NCBI GenBank assembly: GCA_020027475.1
Contig: JAHRAZ010000013.1
Coordinates: forward strand, 1 to 46,779
Origin: Microthrixaceae bacterium
GTDB lineage: Bacteria > Actinomycetota > Acidimicrobiia > Acidimicrobiales > Microtrichaceae
Direction: 5' to 3'
Length of the DNA: 46,779 nt
Below the pieces are notes generated by a model that saw only the letters and a list, made by a program, of their open reading frames with translations, did not search any database and was not told the origin of the DNA. The position numbers and the translations under genes were made by a program. Each line of letters opens with the position of its first letter. The stretch's first letter is position 1. Positions 17,801 to 24,844 of the stretch are shown here, one piece after another.

Positions 17801-18107
17801 GGTGGCACACCGACCCCGGTTGGTGATGCTCGACGAGCCGTCCTCGGGAATCGCGCAGCGGGAAGCGGAGGCCCTGGAACCGGTCATTCGCAGCATGCGC
17901 GACGAATTGGATCTCACGGTGATGATCATTGAACACGACATGCCACTGCTGACTTCGGTGGTCGATCGGCTGATTGCCCTCGAGCAGGGGTCGGTGATCG
18001 CAACGGGATCGGCCGAGGAGGTTCTGGCAGATCCGGTGGTTGTCTCCTCCTACCTTGGGGGCAACGACGCCGCGATCACTCGAAGCGGACTTGCTGGGTC
18101 AAGATGA
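14892..18107 (+). CDS. Triple fusion: MFS-type transporter domain + LivF-type ATPase + LivG-type ATPase
   Basis: 1071 residues with no internal stop. Residues about 35-455 are a 12-helix major facilitator domain, including the loop NLADRYNRVRLAVLGG and a DPTHNSLLADHY stretch. Residues about 475-710 are a LivF-like ATPase: Walker A GTNGAGKST (506-514), LSGGQ (608-612), Walker B RLVMIDE (627-633). An acidic, poorly conserved linker (about 715-805) leads to a LivG-like ATPase (about 808-1055): Walker A GPNGAGKTT (840-848), variant signature LSTGS (957-961), Walker B LVMLDEP (977-983). Its ATG overlaps the permease stop (ATGA) and the binding-protein gene follows, so the ATPases surely drive the fused permease. 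The role of the MFS domain is unknown. Confidence 0.95.
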   Translation: MTAPLPMDTPGRWGRTANAMRHPIESMRSMVGEGPLYVLIILFALNGVDELTRTAFGVLSPDIADEFGVGLTGIFTVLAFVAAVALGLQIPIANLADRYNRVRLAVLGGVILAVFSTLVGLAPNIWMVGITMGAAGLGKSFIDPTHNSLLADHYSPDHRAKVFAFHRGANAVGQFIGPLLAGFIAYYFSWRVPFLIFGPIILAVSLLALTIKEPVRGRWEREAAGASDEALDVEEPPPSMVEAWRMCWKVDSLRRIYRTLPFLAPAIVGFVSFASFLYAEEFGLDERSRGVVASLTEPAQIAGLIVGAAVGTRLFRKDPSLVFRFLGVVTLAVAVFAVGFALSPAWFITIGEIKLPWVAVILNALISGSLAFLTPGILAALSVAIPARSRAMGFSMMSAFVIPGLVLLPLIGVFGDAWGIRVGMLAMAPMFAIGGLSIQSAGVFIKRDMEDVWTTSAARSEVLAQRRAGEAKLLLVRGIEVSYGDVQVLFDVDIEVDEGEIVALLGTNGAGKSTLLKAICGVAEADRGAVLFDGVDITHAPPNEIAGKGLVQVPGGRGVFPSLTVAENLQAAAWMDRHNRSLVHERIDGVYETFPILKDRIHEPAANLSGGQQQMLALGMSFLSHPRLVMIDELSLGLAPLVVAQLLDIVRQMADQGTTVIVVEQSVNVALTLADRAYFMEKGEVRFSGPTAELLNRPDVLRSVFLEGAVKGMEASSADVEIEVSSHEVADSGAGPSLVTGPRHEAPHDLDSLPDGGLIHVGGTDGVRVDGEGNQHAETEATGEAETLEVESAESPESVDLRHSPPALEIIDVTRRFGGISAVSHVSMRVEKGEILGLIGPNGAGKTTLFDIISGFTRVDEGHLTMNGTDITNMAPHRRAAAGLGRSFQDAALFPSLTVEQTIAVAHERWLDVRNPVMEALWLPAAFETELAVGESVDRLIGMFGLEAYRTKFVHELSTGSRRIVDIAALVAHRPRLVMLDEPSSGIAQREAEALEPVIRSMRDELDLTVMIIEHDMPLLTSVVDRLIALEQGSVIATGSAEEVLADPVVVSSYLGGNDAAITRSGLAGSR

Positions 18108-18165
18108 TGTGTTCGGCTGAGATCACCCATGAGGGAGACGACATCACCATGTGTTGGGGGAACCA

Positions 18166-19908
18166 ATGTTGCCGGTGAATTCAGATGAACGGAACCAGCG
18201 CAGCCACACACTGTTGAAGTGGGGTCCATTCGTTGTGATCTGCACTGCCATGGCTTTCGTAGCCGGCGCGGTGATCCTCAACGATGGCAGTTCAACGGTT
18301 GAGGCCACGGAGGAGATCGCCGCGCCTGAGGATGACTCGATCGGAGCTCCGGAGCCGACCGGTCTCATGCCGATCACCTACGACGAGGCCTCAGAAGCCG
18401 GCACCGAGGAGGACCGCGACTGGGGTGAGGTCTGTGACACCGAGACCGGACAGGTCAAGCTCCCAATGGTTTTCGCCTCTCCATGTGTTCCCGTGTTCGA
18501 AGACGACAACGGCGGAGCCCAGTCGCCCGGCGTCTCCCAAGACACGATAAAGGTGGTCTGGTACAAACCCGACGAGTCGATGGACCTGACGGCGTTGCTC
18601 GGCGGGCAGGGTCTCGATGAGACACCCGAGGACCAATTCGACACTCTCCAGGACTGGGTTGAGTTGTACAGCTCGGTATCGGAGACTTACGGACGCGAGA
18701 TCGAGTTGATTCCCTTCTATGCCACCGGCACGGAGGGCGACGCCGTTGCATCGAGGGCTGATGCGGAACGTATTGCCGAGGAGCACGAACCATTTGCAGT
18801 CCTGGGAGGTCCGCGAACCGACGGAGGAGCATTTGCGGGAGAGTTGGCTCGCAACGAGATCGTCTGTCTGGGATGCAGCCTCGCCCTGCCCGACTGCAAG
18901 ATTCAGGACATTGCTCCCTACGCATGGGGCACTGCACCTTCGAACACCCAGTTCATTGCCACACTGCTCGAGTGGATGGGTGTTGACGAAGGCGGATCCG
19001 GATTGACCGGGAAGGCCGAGTTCGCCGGTGATCCCGTGTTGGCTGCCAGTGAACGCAAGGTGGGCGTAGTCCACTTCGAGCAGGATCCACCGATCATGGG
19101 GGAATGCACAGGGGACAACTGGGGCGACGAAGCGGTGGTCGAGCCCTATCTCCTCGATTTCGGTGCCATGCCACAGGTCGCAGTGGAGATCATGGCGAAG
19201 ATGAAGAGCGAAGGCGTCACAACCGTGATCTTTATGGGTGATCCGCTCATGCCGATCTATCTGACGAACGCGGCGCAGAACATCGACTTCCACCCGGAAT
19301 GGGTATTCACCGGAACCGTCCTGACCGACACGAATGTGTTCGGCCGCCAGTACGAGCAGAATCAGATGGCGCACGCCTTCGGAGTGTCCCAGACCGGCGT
19401 GCCGATCCCGCCGGAGTCCTACGGTGGCGCGATGTGGCTGTACAAGTGGTACTTCGGTGAGGATGCCACTCCGGCAGCACTCAGCCAATACCAGGTCGTC
19501 GGAGCCAATGTGCCCCGACTCCTTCGAGGAATCCACATGGCGGGACCCGAATTGAGTGCAGAGACGTTCTCCAGGGCGTTGTTCAGGGTGCCACCACTGG
19601 GTGGCGGCCCGACTACCCCGCAGACGAGTAACGGACATTGGGGATTCTTCGACACCACTGACTACAACGGAGTCGATGATCTCACGGAGATCTGGTGGGA
19701 CGCTGAAGCAGTTGGGGAGAACGAAATCGGCGTCGAGGGACTCGGGATGTGGCGATATGTCGACGGTGGAACACGCTTCACCACCCTGAATCCCACCACT
19801 CCCAATCCTTTTGTCGTTGAGGGCACGGTGACGAACTACGAAGAGGCGCCGCCTGAGAGCAGGGCGCCGGAGTACCCGCCGCCGGCGGGTTCACCGGCGG
19901 CCGGTTGA
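18166..19908 (+). CDS. Large periplasmic-binding-type protein of the ABC importer
   Basis: 580 residues from the ATG at 18166 (a GTG at 18151 is also possible). A single hydrophobic segment at about 18-40 without a lipobox Cys suggests a signal anchor or cleaved signal peptide. The body resembles Leu/Ile/Val- or amide-binding proteins (peripla_BP_6 type): SPGVSQDTIKVVW, a long insertion, FAVLGGPRTDGGAFAGELARNEIVCLGC, VAVEIMAKMKSEGVTTVIFMGDP and PEWVFTGTVLTDTNVFGRQY. It is about 180 residues longer than classical LivK. It sits 58 bp after the ATPase fusion gene, completing a three-gene importer. The substrate is unknown; nearby oxygenases and the dehalogenase make a xenobiotic or its product conceivable. 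Confidence 0.85.
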   Translation: MLPVNSDERNQRSHTLLKWGPFVVICTAMAFVAGAVILNDGSSTVEATEEIAAPEDDSIGAPEPTGLMPITYDEASEAGTEEDRDWGEVCDTETGQVKLPMVFASPCVPVFEDDNGGAQSPGVSQDTIKVVWYKPDESMDLTALLGGQGLDETPEDQFDTLQDWVELYSSVSETYGREIELIPFYATGTEGDAVASRADAERIAEEHEPFAVLGGPRTDGGAFAGELARNEIVCLGCSLALPDCKIQDIAPYAWGTAPSNTQFIATLLEWMGVDEGGSGLTGKAEFAGDPVLAASERKVGVVHFEQDPPIMGECTGDNWGDEAVVEPYLLDFGAMPQVAVEIMAKMKSEGVTTVIFMGDPLMPIYLTNAAQNIDFHPEWVFTGTVLTDTNVFGRQYEQNQMAHAFGVSQTGVPIPPESYGGAMWLYKWYFGEDATPAALSQYQVVGANVPRLLRGIHMAGPELSAETFSRALFRVPPLGGGPTTPQTSNGHWGFFDTTDYNGVDDLTEIWWDAEAVGENEIGVEGLGMWRYVDGGTRFTTLNPTTPNPFVVEGTVTNYEEAPPESRAPEYPPPAGSPAAG

Positions 19909-19994
19909 ATCCGGTCTTGCGGGGTTTGGTGGTCCGGACCTGAGCTGATCATTTTCGCCACCCCGGGGATCGTTCGTCAGCCTCCCTTACCCTT

Positions 19995-20044
19995 GTTCTG
20001 TGATGGTCAGGTCGCGGTAAACCGCGACCTGACCATCACAGAAC
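19995..20044. repeat. Palindromic repeat, copy 2
   Basis: Perfect 23-bp arms (19995-20017 and 20022-20044) around a TAAA loop, tip GCGG/CCGC, same core as the other three copies. It lies between the convergent binding-protein and dehalogenase genes, a place where a bidirectional terminator would fit, but no U-tract is present on either side. Confidence 0.97.
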
Positions 20045-20100
20045 GGGTTCAACCGGCATTCGACTGAGTAGGTAACCGGGCCTGCAACCTCGATCCATCC

Positions 20101-20134
20101 CCGGTCAGGCTCAATTTCCGGTCAGGCTCAATTC
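20101..20134. repeat. 17-bp tandem duplication across the stop codon of the dehalogenase gene
   Basis: Two adjacent units, CCGGTCAGGCTCAATTT (20101-20117) and CCGGTCAGGCTCAATTC (20118-20134), differing only at the last base. The dehalogenase stop (TCA on the plus strand, 20128-20130) lies in the second unit, and an equivalent in-register copy of the stop region lies beyond it. Confidence 0.88.
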
Positions 20135-21036
20135 CCGGACAGGAGGGCCTGAGCCTCGTGCCAGTCAACGATCGCTTGGCCGATTTCATCCGCACTGTCC
20201 TCCTGGATGTAGTGGATGCCGGGAACTGTGACTTCGGCCTGATTGTGCCAAGTGCGGCAGAAGTCCCTTTGGGCACTGGTCAGGATCGCGCCGGGCTCTG
20301 CATTGATGAAGAGTTTTGGAATGTCGGAGTTTGATAGCCACTTGCCGTACCGCTCGACCAGGTCACACACGTCCGCGGGTTCGCCCTCTATGGGGATTTC
20401 GCGAGGCCAGGTAAGGGTTGGTCGTCGGCTTTCTCCGGGTTCGGTGTAGGGCCGTCGGTATTCGGTCATCTCGGCTTCGTCCAGAGTGCGCAACACTGAA
20501 CCCGGCAGGACTGCTTCCACGAAGAGGTTGTTTTCGAGAACCAGTTCCTCGCCTGCGGGGGAGCGGAATCCCTCGAAGATCTCCCTGGCCGCCTCAGGCC
20601 AGGAGTTCCAGGTGACTGGTCGAACGATGGCTTCCATGTAGACGATGCCCTTCACCCGGTCGGCGTTGTTCATCGCCCAGTTGAAGCCGAGAGCCGATCC
20701 CCAGTCGTGGATCACGAGCGTTACCTGGTCGCCAAGATCGAGTTGCTCCAGCAGTCCGTAGAGGTAATCCATGTGTTCACCCAGGCGGTACGAGTCGGGG
20801 CCCGATCCCGCCAGCGCGTCGCTATCTCCCATGCCGATCAAGTCCGGAGCAACGCAGCGGGCAATCGGGCTGATGTGGGGAATGATGTTTCGCCACAAGT
20901 AGGAAGACGTGGGGTTTCCGTGGAGGAAGACAACCGTTTCGGAAGGGTTGGCAACGGAGTCGGAGCCACTGTCGTAGTAGGCCATCTGTTTGCCGTTCAC
21001 CGTCAGGTATTTCTTGGGCAGGGCTTCGGTTGTCAT
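20128..21036 (-). CDS. dhaA: Haloalkane dehalogenase (HLD-II type)
   Basis: 302 residues, full length for the family. Alpha/beta hydrolase with the exact haloalkane dehalogenase layout: [12 protein letters not shown] (39-50) giving the halide-stabilising Asn41, nucleophile Asp111 and halide-stabilising Trp112 in [14 protein letters not shown], catalytic acid Glu135 in YMEAIVRP, and catalytic His275 in [10 protein letters not shown]. The Asn+Trp pair and Glu after strand 6 define subfamily II (DhaA/LinB). It hydrolyses carbon-halogen bonds of haloalkanes to alcohol and halide in the cytosol. An NTF2-like gene lies 59 bp upstream, with short degenerate repeats between them. Exact substrate is not predictable. 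Confidence 0.95.
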   Translation of the reverse strand: MTTEALPKKYLTVNGKQMAYYDSGSDSVANPSETVVFLHGNPTSSYLWRNIIPHISPIARCVAPDLIGMGDSDALAGSGPDSYRLGEHMDYLYGLLEQLDLGDQVTLVIHDWGSALGFNWAMNNADRVKGIVYMEAIVRPVTWNSWPEAAREIFEGFRSPAGEELVLENNLFVEAVLPGSVLRTLDEAEMTEYRRPYTEPGESRRPTLTWPREIPIEGEPADVCDLVERYGKWLSNSDIPKLFINAEPGAILTSAQRDFCRTWHNQAEVTVPGIHYIQEDSADEIGQAIVDWHEAQALLSGN

Positions 21037-21046
21037 GGTTGTCTCC

Positions 21047-21102
21047 GCTCGTGGGGGTCAGGCAGCTCGTGGGTGTTCGGGCAATCTGCGGGTGGTCAGG
21101 CG
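21047..21102. repeat. Degenerate 18-19-bp triplicate between the dehalogenase and NTF2-like genes
   Basis: Three adjacent related units at 21047-21064, 21065-21083 and 21084-21102, each built on a GTGGG...GTCAGGC pattern. The last unit contains the stop codon of the NTF2-like gene (TCA, 21096-21098). Divergence is greater than in the other duplications, so this one looks older. Confidence 0.65.
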
Positions 21103-21581
21103 TCTTGAATCTGCTCGAGCATCGCCTTCATCTGGGCGTGCATGAGGTTGATGGCCTGAAGTGGCCTCAGCATCACCTTGAATTCGGTGATCAGGCCGTT
21201 GTCGTCGCAGGTGATGATGTCGGCACCGTTGACGTACTTGCCTTCCACGGTGCTCTCGAACTCCAGAAATGCCTGATTGTCGCCCCGGATCTCCTTGACA
21301 TACCTGAACGTCGAATCGCCGGGTGTCGCTGCGGTGGACTCGGTGGAGTCTGCCGACTTGTCGTCTCCGGTTGCGGGGTCGCCAAAGGTTCTGGCTGCCG
21401 CGTTGAGATACACCTTTGTGATCTCACGGCCGACCTGCGGCGAGAACACGATGGGGGAGAGGAAAACGCAGTCCTCGTGCAGGACTGCGTCGAGGCCACC
21501 TTCCAGGTTGCCGTTCAGCCAGGCGTGCCAGTTGTCCAGACACGTGTCGATCGGTTTGGAATTCTGATCGGATGTGGTCAC
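21096..21581 (-). CDS. NTF2/SnoaL-like protein
   Basis: 161 residues, GTG start. The pattern fits the small cone-shaped NTF2/SnoaL fold: CLDNWHAWLNGNLEGGLDAVLHEDCVFLSPIVFSPQVGREI at the N-terminus, then RYVKEIRGDNQAFLEFESTVEGKYVNGADIITCDDNGLITEFKVMLRPLQA at the C-terminus. A polar insertion at about 70-88 (DDKSADSTESTAA) is not typical of the family. Such proteins are found as isomerases, hydrolases or binding proteins and often accompany steroid, lipid or xenobiotic genes. Together with the dehalogenase downstream it could form a two-gene unit. Confidence 0.82.
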   Translation of the reverse strand: MTTSDQNSKPIDTCLDNWHAWLNGNLEGGLDAVLHEDCVFLSPIVFSPQVGREITKVYLNAAARTFGDPATGDDKSADSTESTAATPGDSTFRYVKEIRGDNQAFLEFESTVEGKYVNGADIITCDDNGLITEFKVMLRPLQAINLMHAQMKAMLEQIQDA

Positions 21582-21630
21582 TCCGACACCCTATCCACGA
21601 GGAATGCGCGACCTGCGAGGAAAGTCGCGG

Positions 21631-22458
21631 CTACTCCAGCAGGTCCGGCTCTTCTTCCACGATCCAGTCGCAGAGCGGTTGGTAGTTGAACCAGCCTGCG
21701 ATTTCACTACCGACCTGACCGTGTGTGATTTCGGCGTTCTCCGGAGTGATCGAAACGGTCTGGCCCGCAGCGTCGGCCAGCAGTTGGGCCTGGCAGGTCC
21801 GTTCCATGGTGATGAACCACCAGACTGCCGCGTCCACAGTTGTGCCGGCAGTCAGGTTTCCGTGGTTGCGCAGGATCACGGCTTTGTTCTCCCCGAGAGC
21901 GGCACCGATGCGTTTGCCTTCCTCCACATCGAGTACCACGCCGGTGTAGTCGTCGAAGAGGCTGTGGTCGCCGTAGAAAGCACAGCTGTCCTGGGTCAAC
22001 GGATCAAGGAGTTTGCCGAGTGATGAAAAGGCCTTGCCGTACACGGAGTGCGAGTGTGCTGCGGCGATCACGTCCGGGCGGGCTGCGTGCACCTGGGAGT
22101 GAATCGCGAACGCGGCGCCGTTGACGGGATGCTCACCCTCGACCACCTCTCCGGCGTCATTCACCAGGATCAGGTCACTGACGGAGATTTGCTTGAAGTT
22201 CATTCCGAACGGGTTAACCCAGAAGTGATCCAGGCGTTCCGGATCCCTCGCCGTGATGTGGCCGGCTACCCCTTCATCGAATCCGAATCGGCCGAACAGG
22301 CGCAGGCCCGAGGCCAATCGCTGCTTGCGGTGAGTTCGTTCCTCTTCGGGATCATCGAATTCTGGTGGTGTCGGAATGTTGAACCATTTCTTGGCCATGG
22401 GCGCATTCTTATCAAAAAGCGGCAAACTGCCCGGTCGAAATGTGTCCAACGTTGGCAT
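21631..22458 (-). CDS. Class II aldolase/adducin family protein
   Basis: 275 residues; ATG 22458 has GAGG a few bases upstream, while an alternative start at 22398 gives the shorter family N-terminus MAKKWFNIPTPPEF. The aldolase II domain covers about 45-245: LRLFGRFGFDEGVAGHITARDP, NPFGMNFKQISVSDLILV, the zinc-binding HSHS (His135, His137), and RNHGNLTAG with the third zinc His199. Close relatives in actinobacteria are unassigned aldolase-like enzymes, not confirmed fuculose- or ribulose-phosphate aldolases. It is divergent from the SDR gene (92 bp apart) and 49 bp upstream of the NTF2-like gene, so it may head the minus-strand group that ends with the dehalogenase. Confidence 0.88.
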   Translation of the reverse strand: MPTLDTFRPGSLPLFDKNAPMAKKWFNIPTPPEFDDPEEERTHRKQRLASGLRLFGRFGFDEGVAGHITARDPERLDHFWVNPFGMNFKQISVSDLILVNDAGEVVEGEHPVNGAAFAIHSQVHAARPDVIAAAHSHSVYGKAFSSLGKLLDPLTQDSCAFYGDHSLFDDYTGVVLDVEEGKRIGAALGENKAVILRNHGNLTAGTTVDAAVWWFITMERTCQAQLLADAAGQTVSITPENAEITHGQVGSEIAGWFNYQPLCDWIVEEEPDLLE

Positions 22459-22550
22459 TTTGCCTCAACTCCCAGTGTGGGGTCCCCGATGGTGACCCGG
22501 CGTTCGATGATCGGCAGTAGTGTCCGGCCGACCAGAACGAGGGGAACACG

Positions 22551-23369
22551 ATGAAGAATCTTGACGGCCAAGTGGCGGTGGTCACAGGTGGAGGCAGCGG
22601 AATCGGAAGAGCGACCGCGGTGGCGCTGGCCACCCGACGGTGCCCCATTGCCCTGGTGGATGTCGACGACCAACGACTCGCCGACACCCGAGAGTTTCTT
22701 TCGATGACGGGAGTGCGCGTATCGACTCATCAGGCCGACATGGGCAACCAGGAGCGTGTGTTCGAACTGCCCGATGAGGTGATTGCAGAACACGGTTCAG
22801 TAGGAATCCTGATCAACAATGCCGGGGTCGTCACAGTTGGCAACTTCGAATCGAACACACTTGATGAGCTCCGATGGATGATCGAGACGAATCTCTGGAG
22901 CGTTATCTGCTCCTGCAAGGCATTCCTGCCCGAACTGCACCGGCGACCTGAAGCGCACATCGTGAACCTTTCCAGCATGGCCGGCCTCCTCGGGACGGCC
23001 GGCTCAGTCGGATACTCGGCAACCAAGGGCGGCGTGAGGGCTTTTGGTGAGGGGCTCAGAGCTGAGTTGTCGGGCACGGGGATCGGTCTGACCACCATTC
23101 ATCCGGGAGCGATCCGAACAAACATCATGACCGCGGCTCGTGGTGAGAACGCCGAGATCCTTGCTTCCATGATGGACGAACATGCTGGTTTGCTGGGTAC
23201 CCCTCAGAAGGTCGCGCAGAAGATAGTCAGGGGAATCGAACACAACCGGGCTCGGATGGTCGTCGGACCCGACGCGGTCTTGATGGACATCGTGAGCAGG
23301 ATCATGCCTTCGCGCGGGTCTCTCCTGGGGAAGATGAACGATCTGATGCTGAACAGCAAGTCTGGCTGA
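22551..23369 (+). CDS. Short-chain dehydrogenase/reductase (SDR)
   Basis: 272 residues. Classical SDR features: cofactor motif TGGGSGIGRA near residue 12, acidic residue after strand 2 (LVDVDD), NNAG, Ser of VNLSSMAG and the active-site YSATK with Tyr and Lys four apart, then IHPGAIRTNI. The Asp after strand 2 suggests NAD(H). Its C-terminal part (RMVVGPDAVLMDIVSRIMP) closely parallels that of the second SDR at 41.7-42.5 kb, so the two are paralogues. Alcohol or hydroxyacyl substrates are likely; the specific one is unknown. Divergent from the class II aldolase gene. Confidence 0.92.
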   Translation: MKNLDGQVAVVTGGGSGIGRATAVALATRRCPIALVDVDDQRLADTREFLSMTGVRVSTHQADMGNQERVFELPDEVIAEHGSVGILINNAGVVTVGNFESNTLDELRWMIETNLWSVICSCKAFLPELHRRPEAHIVNLSSMAGLLGTAGSVGYSATKGGVRAFGEGLRAELSGTGIGLTTIHPGAIRTNIMTAARGENAEILASMMDEHAGLLGTPQKVAQKIVRGIEHNRARMVVGPDAVLMDIVSRIMPSRGSLLGKMNDLMLNSKSG

Positions 23370-23394
23370 TTGTCGATTACGGGCATGTCCGAAT

Positions 23395-24819
23395 GTGTCC
23401 GATGAATTGCTGCATAATCAGGCAATGGCTGTTGAGGCGGTTTCCACCACGGGCATCTACTGCCGACCGGACTGTGTGGCGACTCCGAACCCGGAGAACA
23501 CGTCCACATACCCGTCTCCGGTGGCCGCCGAGGCTGCTGGTTACCGATCCTGTCTTCGTTGTCGTCCGTACCGCACCGATCCACCGCTGACCGGGGACGG
23601 AGTCCCACCTGCGATCACCGCTGCACTGGCGCTCATCAGCGAGGGTTACCTGGATACGCGCTCCGAGCCCGCCCTGGCTTCGAGGATCGGGTACAGCACC
23701 AGACAGATGCGTCGTTTGTTCGATCACCATGTCGGCGCAACTCCAGATTTCGTGGCACGAAGCCGACGGGCCCATTTTGCCCGCAGGTTGCTGGATGAGA
23801 CTGACCTGAACATGACTGCCACTGCCGGTGCAGCGGGATTCGGCAGTGTTCGCCAGATGAACCGTGTGATGGATGAGATATTCCGGATGCCACCGCGGGA
23901 TCTTCGTGCGAAGCGTCGCAAAGGTGACGTGCTTGTCGCCGACGGCGGCCTGCGACTGAACCTCTCCTTCAGTGGCGAGTTCAACCAGAAGTTGGCGCTC
24001 GATCACCTGCGACCCCGTGTGACCTCCAGAGTTGAATCGGTGGATGGAGACGCCTATCGGCGAACCACACAGACCTGCGGCAATCCGGGAGTGTTGGAGG
24101 TTGTGCTGGCCGGCCACGATGGTCGACTGGAGATCAGGGCACACCTCCCGACGTTCGATTCGATCATTGACGACGTAGCGCGGGTTCGTGCGATGTTCGG
24201 ACTCAACGAAGACCATGAGTCCGCCGAGGATCACCTCATGGCCGACTCCCTCCTGGGTCCTGTCATTCGCCGCCAGCGCGGTTTGCGCGTGCTTGGCGGT
24301 TGGGACCGATTCGAGACTGCGGTACGGGTGGTGGTCGGCCAACAGATTTCGGTCTCTGGCGCCACCAAGGTGGCTTCGAGGATCGCTGCGCAGTGGGGAA
24401 GTCCCTTGCCGGGGGAAGTCCTGGATCTTGACCGAATGTTTCCCGACCCGGATGTCCTCGCCGACTTGCCGGCGCAAGGTGTCGGCATGCCTGAAGCTCG
24501 AGTGGAAACCGTGAGGGGCATTTCAAGGGCCGTGATCGATGGGAGCCTCGACCTGTATGGCGCGGCCGATCCCTCACAGGCTCGCGATCAGCTGCTCGGG
24601 ATTCGAGGAGTGGGTCCCTGGACCGCTGACATGATCGAAATGCGCGCCCTGCGGAATCCCGACGTGTTCCCGGCTGGTGACCTGGGCATTCGCAAAGCCG
24701 TTTCGCAGTTGTTGGGGGAGGAATCGGTACTGAGCGAATCCAAAGTCTCCTTAATCGCCCAAAGGTGGCGTCCTCACCGGGCTCTGGCGGGACAGCATCT
24801 GTGGAAATCCCTCGGGTGA
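23395..24819 (+). CDS. Ada-type zinc/AraC regulator fused to AlkA-type DNA glycosylase
   Basis: 474 residues. Domains in order: Ada zinc-binding domain with Cys23, Cys27, Cys53 and Cys56 (IYCRPDC and CLRC), where Cys23 would accept methyl groups from DNA phosphotriesters; AraC helix-turn-helix (about 75-175, ASRIGYSTRQMRRLFDHHVGA); AlkA N-terminal domain (about 185-270); and a HhH-GPD glycosylase with GIRGVGPWTADMIEMRAL and catalytic Asp429 (GDLGIRKA). It joins sensing of alkylation to removal of alkylated bases. The Ada C-terminal methyltransferase domain is absent. The start (GTG 23395) gives a shorter N-terminus than usual, lacking the LARDxRFDG element, so the 5' end may be trimmed. Ends 25 bp from the convergent flippase-like gene. 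Confidence 0.9.
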   Translation: MSDELLHNQAMAVEAVSTTGIYCRPDCVATPNPENTSTYPSPVAAEAAGYRSCLRCRPYRTDPPLTGDGVPPAITAALALISEGYLDTRSEPALASRIGYSTRQMRRLFDHHVGATPDFVARSRRAHFARRLLDETDLNMTATAGAAGFGSVRQMNRVMDEIFRMPPRDLRAKRRKGDVLVADGGLRLNLSFSGEFNQKLALDHLRPRVTSRVESVDGDAYRRTTQTCGNPGVLEVVLAGHDGRLEIRAHLPTFDSIIDDVARVRAMFGLNEDHESAEDHLMADSLLGPVIRRQRGLRVLGGWDRFETAVRVVVGQQISVSGATKVASRIAAQWGSPLPGEVLDLDRMFPDPDVLADLPAQGVGMPEARVETVRGISRAVIDGSLDLYGAADPSQARDQLLGIRGVGPWTADMIEMRALRNPDVFPAGDLGIRKAVSQLLGEESVLSESKVSLIAQRWRPHRALAGQHLWKSLG

Positions 24820-24844
24820 GGAATCGGCCGGTGCCCGGGTGCCC

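Noticed and set aside
18391-19638. 415-codon open frame antisense to the importer binding protein
   Set aside because: High-GC shadow: Arg- and His-rich composition with no fold signals, while the plus strand carries a clear binding-protein sequence.
23377-24477. 366-codon open frame antisense to the Ada-AlkA gene
   Set aside because: Shadow frame; the plus strand has all catalytic and zinc motifs in order.
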